Positions 56,898 through 64,000 of a stretch of 64,000 nt of DNA are shown piece by piece. The stretch comes from Mesonia oceanica (lineage in GTDB: Bacteria; Bacteroidota; Bacteroidia; Flavobacteriales; Flavobacteriaceae), in assembly GCF_902499555.1 (NCBI RefSeq), contig NZ_CABVMM010000014.1, positions 62,001 to 126,000 of the forward strand, given 5' to 3'. The first letter of the stretch is position 1, and every line of letters starts with the position of its first letter. Both the position numbers and the translations under genes were made by a program. A model generated the notes under the pieces. The model saw only the letters and a list, made by a program, of their open reading frames with translations. It did no database searches and had not been told where the DNA came from.

Positions 56898-58766
56898 ATG
56901 AAAAGAATAATTTATGCTGTTGCGTTGGTAGCAACTTTAATAGGTTGTAAATCTACGCAGCAAAACGCCGACAAAGATTTAGTAGTTGCCAATTTAGATT
57001 TGGTAAATGTAAATGACGACAAAGTCATGGTAAGCGTAGATCCCGGTAAATTTACTACCGAGGAAACTACCTTTTACATTCCGAAAACTGTACCAGGTAC
57101 ATATTCTACTGATAATTACGGACAATTTGTAGAAGATTTAAAAGCGATTGATTATAATGGGAATGAGTTAAAGGTTACTAGAATCGATGATAATTCATGG
57201 AAAATTGACAATGCAAAAGAATTAGATAAAGTAACCTATTGGGTAAACGATTCTTATGATATTGAAGGTGAAGAAGGGGTTTTCTCTCCGGCAGGAACCA
57301 ATATTGCAGCTGATGAAAATTTTATGTTGAATTTACACGGGTTTGTAGGTTATTTTAAAGGAATGTCTGAAAAACCATACCAATTACTAATCAAGCATCC
57401 TAAAGATTTATATGGAGGAACTTCTTTAAAGAAAATTGCAGTAGCTTCTGAAGATGGTGCAGATTATGAAACCGATCAATTTAACGTAGATCGTTATTTT
57501 CAGGTGACCGATCATCCTATTATGTATTCAAAGCCAGATACTACAAGTTTCCAATTGGAAGGGATGAAAGTGAAATTGCAGGTATATTCCCCTAATAATA
57601 CTTATTCCGTTAAAGACATTGCGCCAAAACTAAAAGAAATGATGAAAGCGCAAAAAGACTTTTTAGGAGATATTAATAATACCGATGTATATTCTGTGTT
57701 ACTTTATTTGTCTAATGTGAATGGGCAAGATGCAAAAGGTTTTGGAGCTTTAGAACACCACACTTCTACTACGGTTGTTTTACCAGAATCAATGCCATTA
57801 GAACGTTTAAACGAATCGATGAAAGATGTAGTTTCTCATGAGTTTTTCCATATTATTACTCCGTTAAGCGTTCATTCTAATGAAGTTCATTATTTTGATT
57901 ATAACGATCCGGAAATGTCTCAGCATCTTTGGATGTATGAAGGGGTAACTGAATATTTTGCCAATTTATTTCAGGTGAAAGAAGGCTTGATCGATCATCA
58001 GGATTTTTACGATCGTATGGCTGAAAAAATTGCTAGTTCTAAGCAGTTTGACGATACGATGTCTTTTACCGTAATGAGTGAGAATATTTTAGAGGAAGAA
58101 TATGAAGATAGTTATTACAATGTGTACCAAAAAGGTGCGTTGATAGGGATGTGTTTAGATATTCGTTTACGTGAATTGAGTAATGGTAAAATGGGGATTT
58201 TAGACTTAATGAAAAAATTAAGTGATAAATACGGAAAAGATAAGCCGTTTGATGATGAAGAATTAATCCCTGCAATTGTAGAGTTAACTTATCCTGAAAT
58301 TCAAACATTCTTCGATACATACGTTACCGGAACAACGCCGATTCCTTACGCTGAGTTTTTTGCAAAAGTAGGTGTAGAGGAAAAAGAATCTGAAGTACAG
58401 ACCGGTGTTTTCTTAAAAGGTCAACAGCCTTACATTGACGGTAATCCACAAACCAAAGAATTATTCTTCAGAGAAGGCATTGCTCTTAACTCTTTCTTAG
58501 AAGAATTGGGGGCAGAACCTAAAGATGTTATTAAATCTATTAATGGTCAAGAATATAATATAGAGAATGTTTATGCTTTAATTATGGGATCTCGATCTTG
58601 GAAAGAAGGTGATGAGGTGATTATGGTAGTAGAGCGTGATGGAGAAGAAATGACGTTGGAGACCATTTTTAAGACACCCACCGATAAAGAAACCAAACTT
58701 ACCGAAATGGAATTGCCAGAAAGTGATCCTAGAGTGCAACTTAGAAGAGCTTGGTTAGATAAGTAA
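56898..58766 (+). CDS. M61 family peptidase (glycyl aminopeptidase), lipoprotein
   Basis: This 622-residue exported zinc metallopeptidase has a lipobox (LIGC, Cys17) and the M61 zinc motif HEFFH at 314-318 (HExxH), with a second Glu ligand in the YEGVTEYFA helix. An N-terminal beta-sandwich (about 25-200) precedes the peptidase domain, and a PDZ-like domain sits at the C-terminus (about 505-590). M61 enzymes favour Gly or Ala N-termini. I chose the ATG at 56898, one codon after a TTG. It is divergent from the split nucleotidase genes and ends at a strong terminator. Confidence 0.92.
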   Translation: MKRIIYAVALVATLIGCKSTQQNADKDLVVANLDLVNVNDDKVMVSVDPGKFTTEETTFYIPKTVPGTYSTDNYGQFVEDLKAIDYNGNELKVTRIDDNSWKIDNAKELDKVTYWVNDSYDIEGEEGVFSPAGTNIAADENFMLNLHGFVGYFKGMSEKPYQLLIKHPKDLYGGTSLKKIAVASEDGADYETDQFNVDRYFQVTDHPIMYSKPDTTSFQLEGMKVKLQVYSPNNTYSVKDIAPKLKEMMKAQKDFLGDINNTDVYSVLLYLSNVNGQDAKGFGALEHHTSTTVVLPESMPLERLNESMKDVVSHEFFHIITPLSVHSNEVHYFDYNDPEMSQHLWMYEGVTEYFANLFQVKEGLIDHQDFYDRMAEKIASSKQFDDTMSFTVMSENILEEEYEDSYYNVYQKGALIGMCLDIRLRELSNGKMGILDLMKKLSDKYGKDKPFDDEELIPAIVELTYPEIQTFFDTYVTGTTPIPYAEFFAKVGVEEKESEVQTGVFLKGQQPYIDGNPQTKELFFREGIALNSFLEELGAEPKDVIKSINGQEYNIENVYALIMGSRSWKEGDEVIMVVERDGEEMTLETIFKTPTDKETKLTEMELPESDPRVQLRRAWLDK

Positions 58767-58784
58767 AAAGTAAGTTTTCAAACA

Positions 58785-58816
58785 AAAAGCTGTCTACAAC
58801 TTAGACAGCTTTTTTT
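58785..58816 (+). terminator. Rho-independent terminator after the M61 gene
   Basis: A 12-bp stem (AAAAGCTGTCTA at 58785-58796 with TAGACAGCTTTT at 58802-58813) with a 5-base loop and T's downstream. Confidence 0.88.
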
Positions 58817-58873
58817 GTTTATAGTTTGTCAATTTCTCTTCTTTTAAATTTTAAAAAATTCTTAGATAAAGCT

Positions 58874-58881
58874 TACATTTG
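58874..58881 (+). promoter_or_regulatory. -7 promoter element of the DUF6913-like gene
   Basis: TACATTTG matches TAnnTTTG exactly, 22 bases before the ATG at 58904. It argues for that start rather than an in-frame start at 58826 upstream of the promoter. Confidence 0.6.
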
Positions 58882-58903
58882 TGCGGCTTTAACAAAACTA
58901 TTC

Positions 58904-59401
58904 ATGCTTCAAAAATTAAAAATTAATTCTGCAAAAAAAGTGGTTGAAGAAAAGCTTCTGTCACGTAGGCCAAAAGCTATAAAAACAATGCAGAATATTG
59001 GAGTGATTATAGATGCTGAAGTGTTGCAAAACCTTCAGCTTGAAGATTTAAAAAAAGCTTTTCAGTCTTTTTCAGGTTCAGTAAGCTATATTATCCTTTC
59101 TGAAAAGGAAATTGAAGGCGAAAAGGTAGTTAAAAAGAAAGATTTAGCTTGGAAAGCCTCTTTTAAACCGGAAACAGCAGCGAATGAATTTCAACAGCAA
59201 GAATTTGATCTGTTAATTAATTATTTTAAAGAAGTAAAACCTGAATTGTTTATTTTAAGTGGAAGTACTTCAGCAAAACTAAAAACAGGATTTAGTTTAG
59301 AAGAGAAGCAATTGAATGATTTAGAAATAAACGTAAAACCGGAAGAAGTGAGTTTGTTTACTTCAGAAGTTAAAAAATACTTATCAATTATAAACCAGTA
59401 A
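58904..59401 (+). CDS. Conserved hypothetical protein (DUF6913-like)
   Basis: This 165-residue cytoplasmic protein has no signal peptide, membrane helix or catalytic motif I recognise. It starts with a basic helix ([18 protein letters not shown]), then an alternating strand/helix domain with [10 protein letters not shown] and [15 protein letters not shown]. The position just before dapA, and the general pattern, resemble the small proteins annotated DUF6913 in Flavobacteriaceae, but I cannot confirm the family. It is 7 bases upstream of dapA and probably in the same operon. Confidence 0.6.
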   Translation: MLQKLKINSAKKVVEEKLLSRRPKAIKTMQNIGVIIDAEVLQNLQLEDLKKAFQSFSGSVSYIILSEKEIEGEKVVKKKDLAWKASFKPETAANEFQQQEFDLLINYFKEVKPELFILSGSTSAKLKTGFSLEEKQLNDLEINVKPEEVSLFTSEVKKYLSIINQ

Positions 59402-59408
59402 AGTAACC

Positions 59409-60296
59409 ATGAGGAAGTTTGTAGGAACGGGAGTGGCTTTAATAACTCCATTTAAAGAAGATCACTCTGTAGATGTAGAAGCTTTAAAAAGACTTGTGCG
59501 TTTTCAAAAAGAAAATGGAATAAATTATATTGTGGTTTTAGGAACTACAGGAGAATATGCTACCCTTACCAAGGAAGAAAAGGAGCTGGTTAAAGAAACA
59601 ATTGTTAAAGAAAATAACGGCGCTTTGCCATTGGTTTTGGGAATAGGAGGTAATAATACCCAAGCCGTAACAGAGCAAATTAAAACCGAAAACTTAAAAG
59701 GTTTTGATGCTATACTTTCAGTTTCACCATATTATGTGAAACCAACACAGGAAGGAATTTACCAACATTTTAAAAAAGTGTCACAAGCTTCAACTTTGCC
59801 CGTCATTTTATATAACGTTCCGGGAAGGACCGGTTCTAATATGTTGCCGGCAACCGTAGCAAGATTAGCTAATGATTGTGAAAATATTATAGGGATTAAG
59901 GAAGCTGCTGGAAATATGGTTCAAGCCATGGAAATGATAGCTCAAACTCCTGATGATTTTTTAGTGATCTCCGGGGATGATATGATTACGTTGCCGATGG
60001 TTTTAGCTGGTGGAGCAGGTGTAATCTCTGTGATTGCAGAAGGCTTCCCTAAGCAATTTTCAGAAATGGTTCAATTAGGTTTGAGCAGGGAAGTAGATGA
60101 AGCTTATAAAATTCATTATCAAATTGCCCCTGCGATCGATTTAATTTTTGCAGAAGGAAACCCTGCAGGAATTAAAGCTGTATTTAAAAAGTTGGAATTG
60201 GCAGAAGATTATGTTCGTTTACCATTGGTAGAAGCGAGTAAAGCACTTACTTCGAAAATTTCAGCTTTTGTAGATCAAAATAAAAAAGAAGGCTGA
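59409..60296 (+). CDS. dapA: 4-hydroxy-tetrahydrodipicolinate synthase
   Basis: DapA condenses pyruvate and aspartate semialdehyde, the first committed step to diaminopimelate and lysine. The 295-residue length is normal. The Schiff-base lysine is K164 in IGIKEAAG, and Y135 in LYNVPGRTG is the catalytic tyrosine. The [10 protein letters not shown] block near 44-53 is intact. In Bacteroidota this gene commonly sits in this position before bamD. DapA relatives such as NanA were considered, but the GTTGE and YNVPGRT blocks favour DapA. Confidence 0.95.
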   Translation: MRKFVGTGVALITPFKEDHSVDVEALKRLVRFQKENGINYIVVLGTTGEYATLTKEEKELVKETIVKENNGALPLVLGIGGNNTQAVTEQIKTENLKGFDAILSVSPYYVKPTQEGIYQHFKKVSQASTLPVILYNVPGRTGSNMLPATVARLANDCENIIGIKEAAGNMVQAMEMIAQTPDDFLVISGDDMITLPMVLAGGAGVISVIAEGFPKQFSEMVQLGLSREVDEAYKIHYQIAPAIDLIFAEGNPAGIKAVFKKLELAEDYVRLPLVEASKALTSKISAFVDQNKKEG

Positions 60297-60365
60297 TAAA
60301 ATATTGCTGCTTTTTGGCAGTTTAAATTATAGATTTAGAAATTTTTATAATCCATAATATTAAAG

Positions 60366-60373
60366 TACTTTTG
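60366..60373 (+). promoter_or_regulatory. -7 promoter element of bamD
   Basis: TACTTTTG matches TAnnTTTG exactly. It ends 4 bases before an ATG at 60378 and 16 bases before the next in-frame ATG at 60390, so the transcript start would fall after or at the first ATG; this supports 60390 as the real start. Confidence 0.55.
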
Positions 60374-60389
60374 CAAGATGTTTTTAAAA

Positions 60390-61214
60390 ATGCGTAATAT
60401 AACTTTTGTTCTTTTGTTTGCTTTATCTTTAGGTGCTTGTAGCGAATACCAAAAGGTATTGAAAGAAGACGATATTAAAGCCAAATATGTGATGGCCGAT
60501 AGTCTTTATAACCAAGGGAAAAAACAAGGTAAGAAAGGTAAACTCAAGAAATCACTTAGGTTATTAGATCAAATAGTACCGCAGTACCGTGGAAAACCAC
60601 AAGGGGAACGTTTGGCTTATATCTATGCAGATACCTATTATCAATTGGGAAGTTACTTTGATTCCGGTTATCAATTTGAGCGTTTTACCAAAGCTTATCC
60701 GAGAAGTGAAAAAGCGGAGGAAGCTTATTATAAAGGAGCAGAAAGTTACTATGAAGTTTCGCCTAGATATAGTTTAGACCAGACAGAAACACATAAGGCT
60801 ATTGATAAATTTCAGCAATATATTTCGCGTTATCCTGATGGGGAATATATAGGGGAAGCTAATGAATTGGTGGGTGATCTCCGAGATAAATTAGATAAAA
60901 AACAATACGAGATTGCCAAGCAATATCATCATACTGAAGATTATAAAGCTGCAATTGCTGCTTTCAATAATTTTATAGAAGATAATCCAGGGTCAAAATA
61001 TATAGAAAAAGCTTATTTCTATAAATTAGATGCTGCTTATACATTGGCAATTAATAGTTACCGTCAATTAGTTCCGGCGCGTTTAAAAGAAGCAAAGGAG
61101 TATTACGGAGATTACTTTAAATATTATCCTGACGGAGAATTTTCAACGAGGGCAGGAGAGATTTCAACAGATATAGAAAATAGATTGCAGAATATTAATA
61201 ATTCTAATTCATAA
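60390..61214 (+). CDS. bamD: Outer membrane protein assembly factor BamD
   Basis: BamD is the lipoprotein of the Bam complex that folds beta-barrel proteins into the outer membrane. The 274-residue protein (start chosen at 60390 from the promoter position) has a lipobox LGAC (Cys17) and five TPR-like helical repeats (about 30-260) with the typical tyrosine-rich surfaces (RLAYIYADTYYQLG, AEEAYYKGAESYYEV, IEKAYFYKLDAAYTLA in parts). It leads a block with rpoZ, coaBC, DUF4835 and recN, all on the same strand with gaps of 1-2 bases or overlaps. Confidence 0.94.
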   Translation: MRNITFVLLFALSLGACSEYQKVLKEDDIKAKYVMADSLYNQGKKQGKKGKLKKSLRLLDQIVPQYRGKPQGERLAYIYADTYYQLGSYFDSGYQFERFTKAYPRSEKAEEAYYKGAESYYEVSPRYSLDQTETHKAIDKFQQYISRYPDGEYIGEANELVGDLRDKLDKKQYEIAKQYHHTEDYKAAIAAFNNFIEDNPGSKYIEKAYFYKLDAAYTLAINSYRQLVPARLKEAKEYYGDYFKYYPDGEFSTRAGEISTDIENRLQNINNSNS

Positions 61215-61216
61215 TT

Positions 61217-61543
61217 ATGGATTTAAAAAATACAAAAGCGCCAGATTCAACGACTACGATCGATAAGAATCTAGTAGATAAGCCAACAGATAATATCTAT
61301 GAGGCAATTTCTATTGTGTCTAAAAGAGCAACTCAAATCAATACAGAGATTAAAAAAGAACTGTTAGAGAAGTTAGATGAGTTTGCTACTTATAATGATA
61401 GTTTAGATGAAATCTTTGAAAACAAGGAACAAATTGAGGTTTCTAAGTTTTATGAAAGATTGCCTAAACCACAGTCATTAGCTATACAAGAGTGGTTAGA
61501 AGACAAAATCTACTTTAGAAATACAAAAAGTAATTTAGACTAA
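61217..61543 (+). CDS. rpoZ: RNA polymerase omega-like subunit RpoZ, Bacteroidota type
   Basis: This 108-residue protein resembles the divergent omega subunits of Bacteroidota. The NIYEAISIVSKRATQINTEIKKEL segment in part (about 27-50) matches the conserved omega helix that holds the beta' C-terminus. The C-terminal ~40 residues (LPKPQSLAIQEWLEDKIYF) are specific to this group. It lies 2 bases after bamD and 1 base before coaBC. Confidence 0.87.
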   Translation: MDLKNTKAPDSTTTIDKNLVDKPTDNIYEAISIVSKRATQINTEIKKELLEKLDEFATYNDSLDEIFENKEQIEVSKFYERLPKPQSLAIQEWLEDKIYFRNTKSNLD

Positions 61544-61544
61544 C

Positions 61545-62747
61545 ATGTCTGTTTTAAGCGGTAAAAAAGTTTTACTTGGCGTAACTGCAGGTATTGCTGC
61601 TTATAAAACCGCTTATATTGTAAGGCTTTTTATAAAAGCCGGTGCAGAGGTAAGAGTAGTAATGACTCCAGAAGCAAAGGAGTTTGTTACTCCTCTTACC
61701 CTTTCTACTTTATCGAAGAATGAAGTGATTTCTTCTTTCACTAATGAAGAAGGAGAAACCTGGAATAATCACGTAGACTTAGGTTTGTGGGCAGATTTCA
61801 TGTTAATTGCCCCGGCAACTGCCAATAGTCTATCTAAAATGGCAAATGGCCATAGTGATAATATTCTTTTAGCAACTTACCTTTCTGCTAAATGTCCGGT
61901 TTATTTTGCTCCTGCGATGGATTTGGATATGTATAAACACCCATCTACCAAAAAGAGCATTCAACAATTAGAAAGTTTTCAAAATAAAATGATTCCGGTA
62001 GGTTCAGGTGAATTGGCTAGTGGCTTAAGCGGAGAAGGAAGAATGGCAGAACCTGACGAAATCATTCAATTTATTGAGAACGATTTAAAATCTCAGTTGC
62101 CACTTTACCGTAAAAAAATACTAATCACTGCCGGTCCTACATACGAAGCGATCGATCCCGTACGTTATATTGGTAATCATTCTAGTGGAAAAATGGGCTA
62201 TGCACTTGCTGAAGCAGCTGCTGGTTTAGGAGCAGAAGTGATTTTAGTAAGCGGTCCTACTGCGTTACAAGTGAAGCATCAAAACGTAAAACTTATTCGG
62301 GTAACCAGTGCGCAAGAAATGTATGAAGAAGTTCATGCATTTTATGCTGAAGTAGATGTGGCTATTGCTGCAGCTGCAGTTTCAGATTATCGACCCCGGC
62401 AAGTAGCCAGTCAGAAAATTAAAAAAGATACTGCTGAAATTTCTATTGAATTAGAAAAAACAAAAGACATTTTACTTTCCTTAGGGGAAGCCAAAAAGGA
62501 TCAATTTCTAATAGGTTTTGCGTTAGAAACCGAAAATGAAGTAGAGAACGCTAAAGGAAAGCTGAAACGTAAAAATTTAGACTTTATCGTACTGAATTCT
62601 TTAAACGATAAAGGAGCAGGATTTAAAGAGTCGACCAATAAAATAAGAATTATTTATCCTGACCAAATAAAAGAGTTTGGTTTAAAAACAAAGCAAGAAG
62701 TTGCAAAAGATATTTTAAATGAAGTAATTTACCATTATGAAGATTAA
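61545..62747 (+). CDS. coaBC: Bifunctional phosphopantothenoylcysteine decarboxylase/ligase CoaBC, variant active site
   Basis: CoaBC joins cysteine to 4'-phosphopantothenate and decarboxylates the product in coenzyme A synthesis. The 400-residue protein has the flavin-binding CoaC half (about 1-185) and the CoaB half (about 188-400, with ITAGPTYEAIDPVRYIGNHSSG in parts and the KKxK-type region). In E. coli Dfp the decarboxylase residues are H75, N125 (PXMNXXMW motif) and C158 (ACGD motif). Here they are H76 (kept), D126 (PAMDLDMY) and S159 (LASGLSGEGRM). So two of three key residues are changed. The gene overlaps DUF4835 by 11 bases. Confidence 0.93.
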   Translation: MSVLSGKKVLLGVTAGIAAYKTAYIVRLFIKAGAEVRVVMTPEAKEFVTPLTLSTLSKNEVISSFTNEEGETWNNHVDLGLWADFMLIAPATANSLSKMANGHSDNILLATYLSAKCPVYFAPAMDLDMYKHPSTKKSIQQLESFQNKMIPVGSGELASGLSGEGRMAEPDEIIQFIENDLKSQLPLYRKKILITAGPTYEAIDPVRYIGNHSSGKMGYALAEAAAGLGAEVILVSGPTALQVKHQNVKLIRVTSAQEMYEEVHAFYAEVDVAIAAAAVSDYRPRQVASQKIKKDTAEISIELEKTKDILLSLGEAKKDQFLIGFALETENEVENAKGKLKRKNLDFIVLNSLNDKGAGFKESTNKIRIIYPDQIKEFGLKTKQEVAKDILNEVIYHYED

Positions 62748-63621
62748 ATTTAGTTTTTTATTACTTTTTATTTCCATCGCAACTTTTGCACAAGAATTTA
62801 ATGCTACCGTTACGGTTAATGCAGAACAGACCGGAAGGACTAAACTTTCTGTTTTTAAAACTTTAGAAGGTGCGGTTCAAGATCTTATTAATCAAAATAA
62901 CTGGACCGATAAAGATTTGGAGAGTTACGAGAAAATAGATTGTAACTTCTTTATTAACGTATCGCAATATTCTTCAGATAGTTTTACCGCAACCATTCAG
63001 GTACAAGCTTCACGTCCGGTTTATGGTTCAACAACATCAACGCCAATTTTCAACTTTAAAGACAATCAGTTTAACTTTCGTTATACAGAGTTTCAACCTT
63101 TGGATTATAATCCCAATACCTATTCTTCCAATCTAGTTTCTACAATCAGCTTTTACCTTTATACTATTTTAGGAATCGATGGTGATACCTTTGCTCCAAT
63201 GGGCGGCGAAAATTACCATCAAGAAGCCAAGTTAATTGTAAATACAGCGCAAGGTAGGTCGGAAGGTTGGCAACCTAATGATGGAAACCAATCGCGTTTT
63301 CGGTTAAATGCAGATTTTTTATCTAATAATTTTTCAAAATATCGGGAAGCTTTATACATCTACCATCGGGAAGGTTTAGATGTAATGTATGAAGACGTTA
63401 AAGCTGGTAAACAAAAAATTGTAGAAGCAATTCAAATGCTTCGGGAGGTAAATAACTCAAGACCTAATTCCATTTTAATGCGAAGCTTTTTTGACGCTAA
63501 AAACAATGAAATTACCCGAATTTTTAGTGGTGGTCCAAAAGTAGATTTAACCGAAGTGTTGAATGATCTTAAAAGAATTGCTCCGCTTTATAATAAAAAA
63601 TGGAATACCATTAAAAATTAA
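62737..63621 (+). CDS. DUF4835 family secreted protein
   Basis: This 294-residue protein has a signal peptide (1-18, ending TFAQ) and a mixed alpha/beta domain of the DUF4835 family, found between coaBC and recN in most Bacteroidota. Conserved blocks are QNNWTDKDLES, INVSQYSSDSFTATIQVQ, ASRPVYGS, EFQPLDYNPNTY and SEGWQPNDGNQSRF. Its function is unknown; its conservation near coaBC suggests a cell-envelope housekeeping role. Its start overlaps the coaBC end. Confidence 0.88.
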   Translation: MKIKFSFLLLFISIATFAQEFNATVTVNAEQTGRTKLSVFKTLEGAVQDLINQNNWTDKDLESYEKIDCNFFINVSQYSSDSFTATIQVQASRPVYGSTTSTPIFNFKDNQFNFRYTEFQPLDYNPNTYSSNLVSTISFYLYTILGIDGDTFAPMGGENYHQEAKLIVNTAQGRSEGWQPNDGNQSRFRLNADFLSNNFSKYREALYIYHREGLDVMYEDVKAGKQKIVEAIQMLREVNNSRPNSILMRSFFDAKNNEITRIFSGGPKVDLTEVLNDLKRIAPLYNKKWNTIKN

Positions 63622-63686
63622 TTTCCTTTTTGCTTAATGTAAAGCAAAAATTCCCTTGTATATTTACATAAAAAATAACTAAGGAA

Positions 63687-64000
63687 TTGCTTACATCACT
63701 TTCTATAAAGAATTTTGCTTTAATTGAAGATGTAAATCTTCAGCTTCAAGATCAATTTACCATTATTACCGGGGAAACCGGAGCTGGAAAATCTATTTTA
63801 TTAGGTGCTTTATCCTTGCTTTTAGGGAAGCGTGCCGATTTAAGTGCTATTAGAAGCCCAGAAAAAAAATGCGTGGTTGAAGGTGTTTTTCAGATTGAAA
63901 ATTACCATTTACAATCGCTTTTTGAGAATAACGATTTAGATTACGAACCTCAAACCATTATTAGAAGAGAGATTTTACCGAGTGGTAAATCACGTGCCTT
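63687..64000 (+). CDS. recN: DNA repair protein RecN, 5' part (cut by window edge)
   Basis: RecN is an SMC-like ATPase of double-strand break repair. The first 104 residues are present and continue past position 64000. The start is TTG at 63687 (MLTSLSIKNFALIEDVNLQL), matching the family's LxSLxIxNFALIE opening. The Walker A motif ITGETGAGKSILLGAL lies at about residues 28-43. It ends the coaBC-DUF4835-recN block with a 65-base gap. Confidence 0.93.
   Translation, partial: MLTSLSIKNFALIEDVNLQLQDQFTIITGETGAGKSILLGALSLLLGKRADLSAIRSPEKKCVVEGVFQIENYHLQSLFENNDLDYEPQTIIRREILPSGKSRA

Overview
The window is an AT-rich chromosomal segment from a member of the Bacteroidota, most likely a marine Flavobacteriaceae species. 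The evidence is: two proteins with type IX secretion sorting domains (a type B C-terminus at 13-1929 and a type A C-terminus at 40850-42217); two large TonB-dependent receptors with N-terminal carboxypeptidase-regulatory-like domains, one paired with a DUF4249 lipoprotein; a YtxJ bacilliredoxin; the omega-like RpoZ/CoaBC/DUF4835/RecN gene block; and several promoters with the Bacteroidota -7 element TAnnTTTG. I see no rRNA, tRNA, CRISPR array, transposase or prophage. The only non-coding RNA gene is the small signal recognition particle RNA at about 27774-27870.

Layout. 1-5.4 kb: a T9SS type B surface protein, recR, an AT-rich phosphoribosyltransferase/HAD pair of unknown role, and a 2-oxoacid dehydrogenase E2 gene. 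5.4-10.5 kb: sbcC and sbcD on the minus strand, a 51-residue basic protein and an acyltransferase. 10.8-16 kb: a dabB-dabA inorganic carbon transport operon facing a LysR regulator, with a 97-residue unknown protein divergent from that regulator. 16-27.7 kb: a siderophore-type receptor, clpB, ytxJ, fumarylacetoacetase, glyA, a DUF2059 protein and two lipoproteins, one a glutaminyl cyclase. 27.7-34.9 kb: SRP RNA, a short-chain dehydrogenase, a thioredoxin-fold lipoprotein without its cysteines, a YbiT-like ABC-F protein, an MFS transporter and a repeat lipoprotein. 34.9-40.1 kb: a minus-strand operon of TonB receptor, DUF4249 protein, murQ and DUF6095, divergent from a lysozyme-fold protein. 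40.1-49.5 kb: an RsmI-like methyltransferase, a sugar dehydrogenase, a phosphatase, dnaA, a thioesterase, a ribD-led operon, a GNAT enzyme and a TonB-domain protein. 49.5-64 kb: prmC, LOG and VOC proteins, ligA and a CDP-alcohol phosphotransferase, a 5'-nucleotidase split into two genes, an M61 peptidase, and the block DUF6913-like / dapA / bamD / rpoZ / coaBC / DUF4835 / recN, which runs off the right edge.

Most of the window is ordinary core genome. The best candidates for a second look are the DabAB system in what appears to be a heterotroph (all four zinc-site residues can be placed), the murQ operon beside a TonB receptor pair and a lysozyme-fold protein, a CoaBC with two substituted decarboxylase active-site residues, an ABC-F protein in which both halves of one ATP site are lost, a 5'-nucleotidase encoded in two pieces, and a PRTase/HAD gene pair with distinct base composition. 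I found no wholly new multi-gene system that the sequence alone can prove.
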